DNA of 64,000 bases from Muribaculaceae bacterium. GTDB lineage: Bacteria > Bacteroidota > Bacteroidia > Bacteroidales > Muribaculaceae. Below are positions 43,303 to 52,267 of the stretch, in pieces (the stretch's first letter is position 1; the number at the start of each line of letters is the position of its first letter). The DNA is taken from NCBI GenBank assembly GCA_017621225.1, contig JAGATN010000025.1:1-64000 (forward strand). The letters run 5' to 3'. The notes below the pieces were generated by a model. The model did not search any database. It was not told the origin of the DNA and saw only the letters and a list, made by a program, of their open reading frames with translations. Made by a program: the position numbers and the translations under genes.

Positions 43303-44589
43303 TTATTTGTTAATACCACCAAGTGCCTCGACGGGGCTTACGCGCGACGCGCGCCAAGCCGGAATGCCGCTGCTGAGAAGATTGAGCACGAAGCAAAACA
43401 GCAATGCCCACGCAAAAGTGCTGACATGCAGAACCATCGGCAACGTAACGGCAACGTTTCCGCCCTCCATCGGAACGCTCTGAAACATATTCGTAAACAA
43501 GAATGCGTATGCCACGCTAAGCACCATGCCTATAAAGCCTCCGACCAGGGTGATCAAGAAGTTTTCAGATACAATGTCGATTATCACGCGCTTGCGGGTG
43601 CAGCCGAAAGCACGGCGCACGCCTATCTCAGCCACTCTACGGCGCAATCGGCTATGAGTCATGGAGCTGAGGTTGATGGCCGGTATCAGAAGAAGTATGA
43701 TATAAACGGCCAAGCGAATCTTGTGCGCTCCCTTGACATCGGGAGTGGTATTGCTGCCCATCTGCACCATGCTCGTTTCCTGATCGTACGGAGCCTCATG
43801 ATACACTATCTTCTTGCCATCGCGAATCGCCATTTCCGAGCTCAACACATCCACGCGACGTTTCACTTCGGTTTTCACCTTGTCGAAATTGGCTTTATCG
43901 TCGACGAGCAGATATGCCCTTATGTTTCCGAAGCAATCTTGTGGAGTACGAGCCGGACGGTCATATCCCATAATCGTAAACGGAATGAACAGCTGCCCGT
44001 AAGCGTTGGAGGCAAGCGTCGAGACATCCTCTACCACGCCAACCACCTTATAACGGGCCATGCCCACCAACAGGTCACGCCCTACCACGTCGACAGCTCC
44101 AAACACCTTTCGGGCCACCGATTCGGTTATCACCACCTCTTTCAGCGCCGACTCAAACGCGGCACGATCGAAGGGATGTCCGTAAAGAAACGTATGGTCA
44201 AACACCTTCCAGAACTCATCGTCGACATATTTCACATCGAACGAAAAGGGCCTCCCCCCATATTCCTGTGCGTCGATGCGGTCGACGCTTGCGCCGGTAT
44301 AGCTCACATGCTCCACGCAAGGCAGATCGTCGTACAGCCGGCGCGCATAGTTATACGACATCGCCGACGAGGAGCCGCCCATGTCGTCGGTAGCGGAGGT
44401 ATCCGTGATATGCACGTTCATGCCGTGCAGCAAGCGTTCGCGGTTGCTCTCCGGCGCAAACGGCGCTATCTGTATTTCCTGCATCATGACCACGACCATT
44501 ATCAGAAACAGTGCCAGCGACGTACCTATCACCGTAATGATTCCGACCAATGGCTGATGCCTGAATTCATACCATATTTGCTTTATCAT
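43303..44589 (-). CDS. FtsX-type ABC transporter permease (type B, pair 1)
   Basis: The 428-residue protein has the same layout: one N-terminal helix, a periplasmic domain, and three C-terminal helices. It starts MIKQIWYEFRHQPLVGIITV, has the motif NLSSMTHSRLRRRVAEIGVRRAFG in its first cytoplasmic loop, and ends VSPVEALGGINK. These features define a second paralogous group with the permeases at 46629 and 55082. The type A partner follows at once, so each pair probably forms a heterodimer with the shared ATPase. Confidence 0.88.
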   Translation of the reverse strand: MIKQIWYEFRHQPLVGIITVIGTSLALFLIMVVVMMQEIQIAPFAPESNRERLLHGMNVHITDTSATDDMGGSSSAMSYNYARRLYDDLPCVEHVSYTGASVDRIDAQEYGGRPFSFDVKYVDDEFWKVFDHTFLYGHPFDRAAFESALKEVVITESVARKVFGAVDVVGRDLLVGMARYKVVGVVEDVSTLASNAYGQLFIPFTIMGYDRPARTPQDCFGNIRAYLLVDDKANFDKVKTEVKRRVDVLSSEMAIRDGKKIVYHEAPYDQETSMVQMGSNTTPDVKGAHKIRLAVYIILLLIPAINLSSMTHSRLRRRVAEIGVRRAFGCTRKRVIIDIVSENFLITLVGGFIGMVLSVAYAFLFTNMFQSVPMEGGNVAVTLPMVLHVSTFAWALLFCFVLNLLSSGIPAWRASRVSPVEALGGINK

Positions 44590-44641
44590 ACCTATATTTT
44601 TTACATTATAGTAATCGGTAAAATAATCGATATGTCTTCAA

Positions 44642-45316
44642 TCAAAGCACCTGACGGCCGTCGAAGAAACGTACTATGCGGTCGGTCTGAAGCGCCTGTG
44701 CTTCATTGTGCGTAACCATGACCACCGTACGGCCATCCTCCTTGTTCAGACGATGAAGCAGATCCATTACTTCAGCACCCATCTTCGAGTCGAGGTTACC
44801 GGTAGGTTCGTCGGCAAGTATTATGTCGGGGTTTCCGACTATGGCGCGCGCCACGGCCACACGCTGACACTGACCGCCCGAGAGCTGCGACGGCATATGG
44901 CGCAGACGGTGCGTAAGCTCCACGCGTTCGAGCACTTCGCGCACAAGCTCCTTGCGCTTCTTTTCGCTCAGGCCCTTGCGGTATATCAACGGCAGTTCAA
45001 CGTTGTCCATCACGTTGAGCGAGGGTATCAGATGGAAGCTCTGGAACACGAATCCAAGCTTCGAGTTACGAAACGCCGCCAACGCGCTGTCGCTCATGTT
45101 GGCAGTGTGGGTTCCTTCGATTTCAACGGTTCCCGACGTAGGGGTGTCGAGCAAGCCTATTATGTTGAGCAGCGTAGACTTTCCGCAACCCGAAGGGCCC
45201 ATTATGCTCAGAAACTCACCTTTTTCCACGTTCAAGTCCACATTTTCCAATGCAAGCGTTTCAACTTCGTCGGTGCGATAAATCTTGTTTACACCTGTCA
45301 ATTTGATTATTTCCAT
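44642..45316 (-). CDS. ABC transporter ATP-binding protein, MacB/LolD type
   Basis: The 224-residue ATPase has Walker A GPSGCGKST, signature LSGGQCQRVAVARA, Walker B ILADEPTGNLDS and the switch His in VMVTHNE. This is the LolD/MacB/FtsE subgroup. It is the only ATPase among six permease genes in the two operons, so it must serve several permease pairs or one pair selectively. It lies between permease pairs 1 and 2 in the operon starting at 49164. Confidence 0.95.
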   Translation of the reverse strand: MEIIKLTGVNKIYRTDEVETLALENVDLNVEKGEFLSIMGPSGCGKSTLLNIIGLLDTPTSGTVEIEGTHTANMSDSALAAFRNSKLGFVFQSFHLIPSLNVMDNVELPLIYRKGLSEKKRKELVREVLERVELTHRLRHMPSQLSGGQCQRVAVARAIVGNPDIILADEPTGNLDSKMGAEVMDLLHRLNKEDGRTVVMVTHNEAQALQTDRIVRFFDGRQVL

Positions 45317-45376
45317 AATTTTGTTTTGAATTTATTTGTTATTACTCTTATTTACTTATCGTTACACAAAAAGCGG

Positions 45377-46615
45377 TTATTCGTTGTTCATTATTTCGGC
45401 CGGATTGACGTGCATTGCCTTGCGCGCGGGAAACCATATGCCGAGCGCTATCATCAAGGCAAGCAACGCAAACGTGGCCACCGACGTTACCACAAACAAC
45501 GGCATGTCGAGTTCGCCCCATTCCAGCATCACCACGTCATAATGCCAAAGCAACAGCTCGATGCCCAATGAAAACGGCGCTGACACAAGCAACAGCAGCA
45601 GCCCTTCGCTCATCAGGCGGCGCAACACCGCCATGGGAGTGGCGCCGTTGACCATACGTATGGCAATCTCGCTTACCCTTTGCTGCGTACGGAACCAGAA
45701 CGTGCCGAGCAATCCCATGAATATGCTTACCGACAGAAACAGCAGACAAAATACCGTGGTGTACACCGTATGCATTATGTCGAGCTGATTATACTCGCGC
45801 AACTGCTCTATCGAAGTCAAACCCTTGACATACATGTTGCCCACGTGAAACAGCTTGTCGGCATTCTCTTTTATGAACTGCCTTGCCTCCGCTTCGCTAC
45901 CCGGCTTTAACTTGATTGCAATTCTGTCGCTTTTACTATAATTCAACTTGGGCATTATCACCGTTGCGCCTCTCGGGGGCTCGTAATCATTACGTTTTAT
46001 CGCCCGCACCACCGCACCTATGCGGTAATCGCCACCATTCCTGTAAAACCATTCCGACGGCAATTTTTTAGCGTCATAATCGGGCATCGTGTCGGCAAGC
46101 ACGTTTTCCGACACAATCACTTTGCCCGCCTCCAACACCGCCTTAAGCTGTTGCGGAGTCTCGCCGGCAATGCCCTCGAAACTCACCACGTCCATGAATT
46201 CGGGCGTAACTTCGATGGCATTAGCTCCCGCTTTCACCGAATCGTCAGCACCCATTCTCATAAGATGGAAATATCTGCCAAAATAACTGTAATTATGAGG
46301 TATTCCGTTCATTGCCGAACGCCCCACGGCCTCTACCTGTGGCATTTCACGCAGCCTGCGTATTATTTCGTCAACATCTTCGCCATCGTTTCGGTCGGGA
46401 ACGAATTTTTTGCTCTTATCCGAAACCGAGGCATAGTTCACTTCGTATACTCCGGAGCCATACACATATCCAGTAGGTATGATGCGTGCGCGCACTATGC
46501 TGAAAAGCAAGCAAAACACCAACCACATGACCACGCCTATTACTATCATCTCTATGACAAGCCACGCATTGGGTCGCCATTCATTTTTAATCTGTACTGT
46601 AAGTTTACGTTTCAT
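45377..46615 (-). CDS. FtsX-type ABC transporter permease (type A, pair 2)
   Basis: The 412-residue protein starts MKRKLTVQIKNEWRPNAW and ends FPARKAMHVNPAEIMNNE, the type A hallmarks, with one N-terminal helix, a periplasmic domain and three C-terminal helices. The inner loop motif FWFRTQQRVSEIAIRMVNGA is shared with the other type A permeases. It follows its type B partner after 13 bases. Confidence 0.88.
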   Translation of the reverse strand: MKRKLTVQIKNEWRPNAWLVIEMIVIGVVMWLVFCLLFSIVRARIIPTGYVYGSGVYEVNYASVSDKSKKFVPDRNDGEDVDEIIRRLREMPQVEAVGRSAMNGIPHNYSYFGRYFHLMRMGADDSVKAGANAIEVTPEFMDVVSFEGIAGETPQQLKAVLEAGKVIVSENVLADTMPDYDAKKLPSEWFYRNGGDYRIGAVVRAIKRNDYEPPRGATVIMPKLNYSKSDRIAIKLKPGSEAEARQFIKENADKLFHVGNMYVKGLTSIEQLREYNQLDIMHTVYTTVFCLLFLSVSIFMGLLGTFWFRTQQRVSEIAIRMVNGATPMAVLRRLMSEGLLLLLVSAPFSLGIELLLWHYDVVMLEWGELDMPLFVVTSVATFALLALMIALGIWFPARKAMHVNPAEIMNNE

Positions 46616-46628
46616 GATAATGATGATT

Positions 46629-47903
46629 TTATTTGTTAATACCGCCTATGGCCACTGCCGGATTCATCCGCGAAGCCCTGTAAGCAGGAACGCCGCTGCT
46701 CAGCAAATTGAGGATGAAGCAGAACAATAACGTCCATCCAAACACGTTCCACCTAAAGAACATCGACAACGTAAGCCTTTGTCCACCCGGCTCGAACACG
46801 CCCCAATAAGAGGTGCCGGCGCCTTGCAGAAACAAATCGGTAAACAGAAACGCAAAGGCTATGCTGAGCAATAAGCCTATCACCCCGCCCAATACGGATA
46901 TGATGAAATTTTCAGCTATTATGTCGCCAAGTATCTTGATGCGCGTACAGCCAAACGCGCGGCGCACGCCTATCTCCGACATTCGACGGCGTAGACGACT
47001 GTGTGTCATCGAGCTGAGATTTATGGCCGGTATCAGAAGTAATATCGTATATATGTACATGCGTTTCTTCGCCCCCGAATGGTCGGGAGCGTTATCGCTT
47101 CCCACCGTCAGGCTTTCGGCCTGAGTGAACGGAGAGCCAAAATACGATATCTCCTTGTTCTCCTGTTTAAGGCCGGAGTTTATGGCATCTATTCGGTTTT
47201 TGACCGCCGCACGTATTTCATCGACATTATCCATGTCGTCGACGAGCAAAAGGGCCTCACAGGTACCGAAAAAATCACCCATGCCCCCCCAGCTGGAGGG
47301 AGGTACTGACGGCAGAAAAACCTGAGCATATGAGTTATTGGCAAGCGTCGACACATCCTTTACCACGCCAACCACATTGTGCGGCACGGCACTGATCATT
47401 ATCTCCATGCCCACGGCATCGGCGGTGCCGAACACCTCGCGGGCTATCTTTTCGGTTATTATGGCCACATTGAGTTCGGATGCAACCTCCGCTTCATTGA
47501 ATGGCCTGCCGTATAGGAATGTAAAATCGAATATGCGCCAAAACACATCGTCAACGCCACGCTTATAGGCATCGATGGGAAAATCGTCGAGTTTCGACAC
47601 CTCTACATTCGATTGATATTGCTCCACGTACGACACCGCTTCGACATGCGGCAGGCTGTCGTACAAGGTGTGGGCATAGCTCACCGACATAGGACTCGCC
47701 GATTGCCCGTCATCCGACTGAACGCATACCGCCCTCCCTATCAGTAGTCTGTCACGACAATTTTCGGGCGACAGAGGCATTATCTGCAACTCATAGGCCA
47801 TCATCACCACCATTATCAGCAGTATTGACAATGCCGTGCCGATTACGGTTATGCCACCGATTACCGGCTGTTGTTTCATTTCATATAAAATCCGCTTTAT
47901 CAT
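46629..47903 (-). CDS. FtsX-type ABC transporter permease (type B, pair 2)
   Basis: The 424-residue protein starts MIKRILYEMKQQPVIGGITV, has NLSSMTHSRLRRRMSEIGVR and ends MNPAVAIGGINK, the type B hallmarks. The periplasmic domain between the first and second helices differs most from the other type B proteins, suggesting different partners or substrates. It follows the membrane-fusion protein gene after 13 bases. Confidence 0.88.
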   Translation of the reverse strand: MIKRILYEMKQQPVIGGITVIGTALSILLIMVVMMAYELQIMPLSPENCRDRLLIGRAVCVQSDDGQSASPMSVSYAHTLYDSLPHVEAVSYVEQYQSNVEVSKLDDFPIDAYKRGVDDVFWRIFDFTFLYGRPFNEAEVASELNVAIITEKIAREVFGTADAVGMEIMISAVPHNVVGVVKDVSTLANNSYAQVFLPSVPPSSWGGMGDFFGTCEALLLVDDMDNVDEIRAAVKNRIDAINSGLKQENKEISYFGSPFTQAESLTVGSDNAPDHSGAKKRMYIYTILLLIPAINLSSMTHSRLRRRMSEIGVRRAFGCTRIKILGDIIAENFIISVLGGVIGLLLSIAFAFLFTDLFLQGAGTSYWGVFEPGGQRLTLSMFFRWNVFGWTLLFCFILNLLSSGVPAYRASRMNPAVAIGGINK

Positions 47904-47916
47904 AACTTATGGTTTA

Positions 47917-49164
47917 TTATTTCAACACGAGTTTGTCATTGTTGCGATAACTTGACATATCGCTTATCACTACCTTATCGCCCGGTTTCAGGCCCGATTC
48001 TACCATCACGAATTCGAAATTGCTGTCGCCAAGCTTCACTTCGCGCTTCTCAAGCTCGTCGTCGGCAGTCTGCACGAACATCTCATAAGTGCCGGCGCCC
48101 TTGAAGTATGTTCCGTTGGGTATTCTCGTCACATCGTCATGAATGTCGCTCATGATGTGCACTTCGGTCTTCAAGCCCGACCTCAAACGAGGGTTATGGT
48201 CATCGTCGAGCATCACGGTAAACGATATGACCCCGTTTTTCGACAGTGGCGTCATATTGCTCACGTGGCCTTCGAGCTTGGTCTTGCCTATTCTCACTAT
48301 GGCGCGCGATCCCACTCCCAATCTGTCGCCGTAGCCGTCGGCTATCTCGGCGTTTACCTTGAAATTACTGAGGTCGGACACTACGGCCACCCTCTCTCCG
48401 GCACCTACCTGACGGCCTATCTCCTGATTTATGTAGGTCAGAGTGGCGGCGCGCGGCGAACGTATCTGTGCGTCGTTGAGAGTGCGCAGGCGCTCGGCGT
48501 AGTTCTTTTCGAATATGTCCATTTCGAGCTGTCGCACTTTCATGCCGGCATCGCGCACCTTGCGTTCGTTGTCAAGCTGATTGCGAAGCTGCTCAAGCTC
48601 CATCTTTCCGGTGCTGAAGGCAAATTGAGCCTTGCGCACGTTGTCGCCCGTTCCCGATCCGAGGCTGTCGAGACGGCGTTCGTTTGCCAGCTCCACCTCA
48701 AGACGGTTTACCGACATCTCCTTTACCTTTATCTGCAATTCGATGTTGCTCAGATAGGTGTGGTCGTTAAGCTTCGACTGCTCCATGGCATAATGCTTCA
48801 TGGAGCGCTCGTCGTTGAGCTTGTTGATTTCCGTTTCCACCGATTGCAGGTCGAGGCGCAGCAGCGGAGTTCCCTCCGACAGCGTGTCGCCCTCTTTGTG
48901 ATACACCTCTACTATGCGCGTCGATATCGGCGAATTGATTATCTGCTCGAAAGCCGGAACCACGAGCCCCGACGCGCTCACCGACGTCTCGATGGTGCCT
49001 TTGTCGGCAGTAGCAATTATTATGTCATCGCTGTTCACGCTCTTGCGCACGAACCCAATCAGAAACACTATGACCACTATCACTCCGGCCAATATGCTTC
49101 CCCACTTTATCAAGCGCTTTCTTGTAGCGGCCTGACGCTCACTTTTCGGAATTTCTCTATCCAT
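47917..49164 (-). CDS. Periplasmic adaptor (membrane-fusion) protein, HlyD/MacA family
   Basis: The start at 49164 (MDREIPKSERQ) gives a 415-residue protein; the open frame upstream runs through the leader behind the sigma-54 promoter. One N-terminal membrane helix (about 21-39, LAGVIVVIVFLIGFV) is followed by a split barrel/lipoyl region, a long coiled-coil hairpin (about 95-200, rich in heptads such as ELQIKVKEMSVNRLEVELAN), and beta-barrel domains to the end. It should link the permeases to the TolC channel encoded at 52268. It is the first gene of the operon controlled by the sigma-54 promoter at 49201. Confidence 0.92.
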   Translation of the reverse strand: MDREIPKSERQAATRKRLIKWGSILAGVIVVIVFLIGFVRKSVNSDDIIIATADKGTIETSVSASGLVVPAFEQIINSPISTRIVEVYHKEGDTLSEGTPLLRLDLQSVETEINKLNDERSMKHYAMEQSKLNDHTYLSNIELQIKVKEMSVNRLEVELANERRLDSLGSGTGDNVRKAQFAFSTGKMELEQLRNQLDNERKVRDAGMKVRQLEMDIFEKNYAERLRTLNDAQIRSPRAATLTYINQEIGRQVGAGERVAVVSDLSNFKVNAEIADGYGDRLGVGSRAIVRIGKTKLEGHVSNMTPLSKNGVISFTVMLDDDHNPRLRSGLKTEVHIMSDIHDDVTRIPNGTYFKGAGTYEMFVQTADDELEKREVKLGDSNFEFVMVESGLKPGDKVVISDMSSYRNNDKLVLK

Positions 49165-49200
49165 ATATGTCGTTTTGTTTAAATTTCTATAATTATTATA

Positions 49201-49218
49201 TAGCATAAACCGTGCCAA
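49201..49218 (-). promoter_or_regulatory. Sigma-54 promoter of the adaptor/permease/kinase operon
   Basis: Read on the minus strand the sequence is TTGGCACGGTTTATGCTA. The -24 element TTGGCACG is a full match to the RpoN consensus, and the -12 element has the invariant GC (ATGC instead of TTGC) at the correct spacing. Transcription would start near 49191, 27 bases ahead of the ATG at 49164. The same 18-base arrangement recurs at 56382-56400. Confidence 0.85.
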
Positions 49219-49260
49219 AAATGTAAGTCGTTAGCCATTAGTGTTTTAGTTATATTTGGG

Positions 49261-49320
49261 AGTGTCCGATTATGGACACTTTGTTCAAAATCGGACACTA
49301 AAACGTTCGAAAACGTACAC
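49261..49320 (-). promoter_or_regulatory. Upstream activator sites for the NtrC-type regulator (operon B)
   Basis: The block holds the inverted repeat AGTGTCCGATTATGGACACT (49261-49280), a half-site TCGGACACT (49291-49299) and a degenerate site GTTCGAAAACGTACAC (about 49305-49320). The palindrome centre is about 55 bases upstream of the -24 element, a normal place for an enhancer-binding protein. The same order and spacing is found at 56442-56501. Binding by the regulator encoded at 50872 is inferred from gene context. Confidence 0.75.
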
Positions 49321-49485
49321 ATGGACGCACTCGCCGCGCCCCCGATTTGCCAAAACCGGGCTTCGACAAGCCATTTTTTAGCGAAACTCCCCTTTCTGCG
49401 GTCAAAATCACATTCATTAGCATTAATATTCATTTTTTAACCGTTGCAAGGGCTCGCGCCGAGCCGGTTTATCGCCACATATGCC

Positions 49486-49493
49486 TACCTTTG
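49486..49493 (+). promoter_or_regulatory. -7 box of the DUF3822-rsmD operon
   Basis: TACCTTTG matches TAnnTTTG, only 5 bases ahead of the ATG at 49498. A nearly leaderless transcript or a later start would follow. No -33 TTTG at the right spacing was seen. Confidence 0.45.
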
Positions 49494-49497
49494 TAGT

Positions 49498-50325
49498 ATG
49501 GAATCAGGCAAATTAGATAAAGACTACATACAGCAATCGGAGCTGTGGCGACTCGCCTTGCAGACAAGCGACAATCGTCTCGACATAGCCCTCTACCCGC
49601 CGGTCGAGAGCGAGAAACTGATCACGCGCACCATCATGCTCGACCCCGCCAACTCCGACCGCCTAAAGGCCCTTGAGGAATGCGTTTACGCCAATCCGCT
49701 ACTACTTAACGACTTCAAGCGAATAGACTGCGTAATCGACTATGACTGCTTCATGGCCATCCCGACGGCCATTGCCGATGCCGACCTGAGGCGCAAGCTG
49801 TTTGAAACGTCATATCCCGCCTTCGACGGCGAAATAATGGAATGCCCGCTCGGCTGCCCGAATGCGACGCTGCTGCTCGGGGTCGATCCGGCCCTCGCCG
49901 GATTCATCCGCCGCACATTCTACGGCGTGCGCTTCACCCATGTGCTGTCGCCGCTATGCCGATATTTTGCATCGGTAATGACCGCGCAGCGCCTTCACAG
50001 GGCCACCTTCGTGTCGATGCGCCGCGACAAGACCGACGTGATAATAATCGACGACGGCCGCCTGATGCTGGCCAACACCTTTTCGTTCGTTCAGCCGGCC
50101 GATGCCGCATACTACATACTCGCGTCGCGATCGCAACTCGAATGCGCCAACACCGAGCCGATACTCGTATATGGGTCGGGGGCGGTGACAAACGAAGTCA
50201 CCGACATTCTCGGCCGATACGCAGCCGACGTGACCAACGTGTCGCAGCCGGCAGGGCCGTTCCGCGCCGACCAGAGCACGTCGGAAGCTCCCACCAACTT
50301 AATAGTAATGCCATTATGCGAATAA
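49498..50325 (+). CDS. DUF3822 family protein
   Basis: The start at 49498 (MESGKLDKDYIQQSELWRLA) gives a 275-residue protein without signal peptide. It has two similar alpha/beta halves with short strands (ITRTIMLDPAN, CVIDYDCFMAIPT, DVIIIDDGRLMLANTF, EPILVYGSGAV), in keeping with the DUF3822 family of Bacteroidetes, whose fold is thought to be of the actin-like ATPase type. Its function is unknown. It overlaps the rsmD start by 10 bases, and this pairing with rsmD is common in the phylum, so a link to ribosome or RNA work is possible. Confidence 0.82.
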   Translation: MESGKLDKDYIQQSELWRLALQTSDNRLDIALYPPVESEKLITRTIMLDPANSDRLKALEECVYANPLLLNDFKRIDCVIDYDCFMAIPTAIADADLRRKLFETSYPAFDGEIMECPLGCPNATLLLGVDPALAGFIRRTFYGVRFTHVLSPLCRYFASVMTAQRLHRATFVSMRRDKTDVIIIDDGRLMLANTFSFVQPADAAYYILASRSQLECANTEPILVYGSGAVTNEVTDILGRYAADVTNVSQPAGPFRADQSTSEAPTNLIVMPLCE

Positions 50326-50867
50326 TAAGAGGTAAATACGGCCGAAGACGATTTGACGTGCCAACCAACATCACGGCGCGCCCCACCACCGACTTTGCCC
50401 GCGAAAACATATTCAACGTAATCGAAAACCTTATCGACATCGAAGGCATCGATGCCCTCGACCTGTTTGCCGGCACGGGAGCCATAACGTTCGAGCTGCT
50501 CTCGCGAGAGGCCGCCTCGGTGACGTCGGTCGAAAAAGCCTCGACGCAACATTCGTTCATATCGAAAGTGGCAAAACAGCTCGGTGCCGACAATCTGCGA
50601 TTGGTGCGCGGCGATGCCTTGCGCTTCATCGACAACGCCACGTCGAAGTTCGACTTCATCTTCGCCGATCCGCCTTACGACATGCCGGGATTTGCCGAGG
50701 TGCCACGCAAGGTGCTGGAGTCGGGGATGCTCAAGCCGGGGAGCATCTTCATAATCGAACATTCCAAGAAACATGATTTTTCGCAACTGCCGCACTTCGT
50801 GCAGCATCGTGCCTACGGCAGCGTGAACTTCTCGATATTCCGAATGCCCGACGAGGCATCGGAGTGA
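50316..50867 (+). CDS. rsmD: 16S rRNA guanine-966 N2-methyltransferase
   Basis: The start at ATG 50316 gives the family N-terminus MRIIRGKYGRRRFDVP and a 183-residue protein; the open frame upstream is only the overlap with DUF3822. The SAM-binding motif is DLFAGTGAITFE and the catalytic motif is DPPY (FIFADPPYDM). RsmD methylates G966 of 16S rRNA. It ends 4 bases before the convergent regulator gene at 50872. Confidence 0.93.
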   Translation: MRIIRGKYGRRRFDVPTNITARPTTDFARENIFNVIENLIDIEGIDALDLFAGTGAITFELLSREAASVTSVEKASTQHSFISKVAKQLGADNLRLVRGDALRFIDNATSKFDFIFADPPYDMPGFAEVPRKVLESGMLKPGSIFIIEHSKKHDFSQLPHFVQHRAYGSVNFSIFRMPDEASE

Positions 50868-50871
50868 CGCA

Positions 50872-52224
50872 TCAGTCGTCGCCAAGTCCGTATTTCTGCA
50901 TACGGCGATAGAGCGACTGCCGCGACACGCCGAGCGCAAGGGCGCTCTGGGCCAGATTGCCCGAATATTTTTCCAACGTGCGCACTATCGCCTCGCGCTC
51001 CATATCCTCGAGCGTGCCGCCAAACGCCTCTGCTTTCGGCTTGGCATCGGTTACGGCGAATGCCTCGGCCGATGTACGGAAGTCGCCGGCCGACAACGTT
51101 TTCTTCCCTTTGTTGACTATCAGCGTGCGCTCAACGATGTTTTTCAGCTCCCTTATGTTGCCCGGATACGGCAACTTGGTAAGGTATGACATGGCATCGG
51201 AGGCCACCTCCGGAACGTCGACTCCATGTGCGTGCGCCGTCAAAAGCATAAAGTGATCGACGAGCAGGGGTATGTCGGGCCGACGGTCGCGCAGCGCCGG
51301 CAAATGTATGGTTATCAAATTGATGCGGTAATACAGATCCTCGCGGAAAGTGCGCTCCCTGACCATCGACGGTATGTCGGCGTTGGTAGCGCAAACCACT
51401 CGAATGTCGACCTTTACGGTGCGGTTGTCGCCAAGCGGCTCGAAAGTGTGCTGCTGAAGCACGCGCAACAGCTTCACCTGACACGAGAGGTCGAGATCGC
51501 CTATCTCGTCGAGAAATATGGTGCCCTTGTCGGCAAGCTCGAATCGGCCCTTGCGCGCCGACACCGCACCGGTGAAGGCTCCCTTGGCATGGCCGAACAT
51601 CTCGCTGTCGAACAGCGAATGCGACACGCCGCCGAGATTGACCATCACCAACGGATTTTCGCGACGATGCGAATTGTCATGTATCGCGCGGGCTATCAGC
51701 TCTTTTCCGGTGCCGTTTTCGCCCAATATCAGCACCGACGCATCGGTGGGAGCCACTCGCTCCACCGTTTCGAGTATGTCGTTGAGCTCCTTGCTTCGCC
51801 CTATTATGGCCGAGCGATCAAACTTCAAGTCGGCCGACATCTTTTTGTTGGCCGATGCCGTAAGCGACAACGCCGTTTCGACGCGCTGCAACAGCACCTG
51901 ATTGTTCCACGGCTTGGTCATGAAATCGAACGCTCCGGCGTGCATGCCCTCCACGGCAAGCGGAATGCTGCCCCACGCCGTTATGAGTATCACCGGCACT
52001 TCGGGCTGAAATATCTTGACCTGACGCAACAACGTTATGCCCTCCTCGCCCGACGTGGCTCGGGTGAAGTTCATGTCCATCAATATCAGCTCAAGCGGTT
52101 GATGACGCACCACTTCGAGCGCCTCGTCGGGCATAGCCACCGACATGGCCTCATAGCCGGCACGTTTCAGCAACACACCGAGCGACAGACGTATCGACTT
52201 GTCATCATCAACTATAAGTATCAT
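50872..52224 (-). CDS. NtrC-family sigma-54 response regulator
   Basis: The 450-residue protein has a receiver domain with phospho-acceptor Asp50 (LILMDMNFT) and the acidic pocket DDD at 6-8. The AAA+ domain has Walker A GENGTGKE (168-175), the sigma-54 contact loop GAFTGA (215-220) and Walker B TIFLDE (235-240). A C-terminal Fis-type helix-turn-helix follows (about 412-450, [20 protein letters not shown]). All parts needed for sigma-54 activation are intact. It is the last gene of the operon starting at 56329 and probably pairs with the kinase at 40639. The sites at 49261 and 56442 are its likely targets. Confidence 0.95.
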   Translation of the reverse strand: MILIVDDDKSIRLSLGVLLKRAGYEAMSVAMPDEALEVVRHQPLELILMDMNFTRATSGEEGITLLRQVKIFQPEVPVILITAWGSIPLAVEGMHAGAFDFMTKPWNNQVLLQRVETALSLTASANKKMSADLKFDRSAIIGRSKELNDILETVERVAPTDASVLILGENGTGKELIARAIHDNSHRRENPLVMVNLGGVSHSLFDSEMFGHAKGAFTGAVSARKGRFELADKGTIFLDEIGDLDLSCQVKLLRVLQQHTFEPLGDNRTVKVDIRVVCATNADIPSMVRERTFREDLYYRINLITIHLPALRDRRPDIPLLVDHFMLLTAHAHGVDVPEVASDAMSYLTKLPYPGNIRELKNIVERTLIVNKGKKTLSAGDFRTSAEAFAVTDAKPKAEAFGGTLEDMEREAIVRTLEKYSGNLAQSALALGVSRQSLYRRMQKYGLGDD

Positions 52225-52267
52225 AATGCTGCAAATTTAAGCAAAACGGACGAATTGCCGCCGACAA

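Larger units (their letters stand above)
49165..49497. other. Divergent regulatory region between the adaptor operon and DUF3822
   Basis: These 333 bases hold no gene. On the minus strand they carry the sigma-54 promoter (49201-49218) and the operator array (49261-49320); on the plus strand a TAnnTTTG box at 49486-49493 for the DUF3822 gene. The stretch 49321-49480 shows no further clear signal. Confidence 0.7.

Noticed and set aside
40639..49164. Lol lipoprotein-release system
   Set aside because: The ATPase is LolD-like, but the presence of a periplasmic adaptor, TolC and a two-component sigma-54 switch points to MacB-type export instead.
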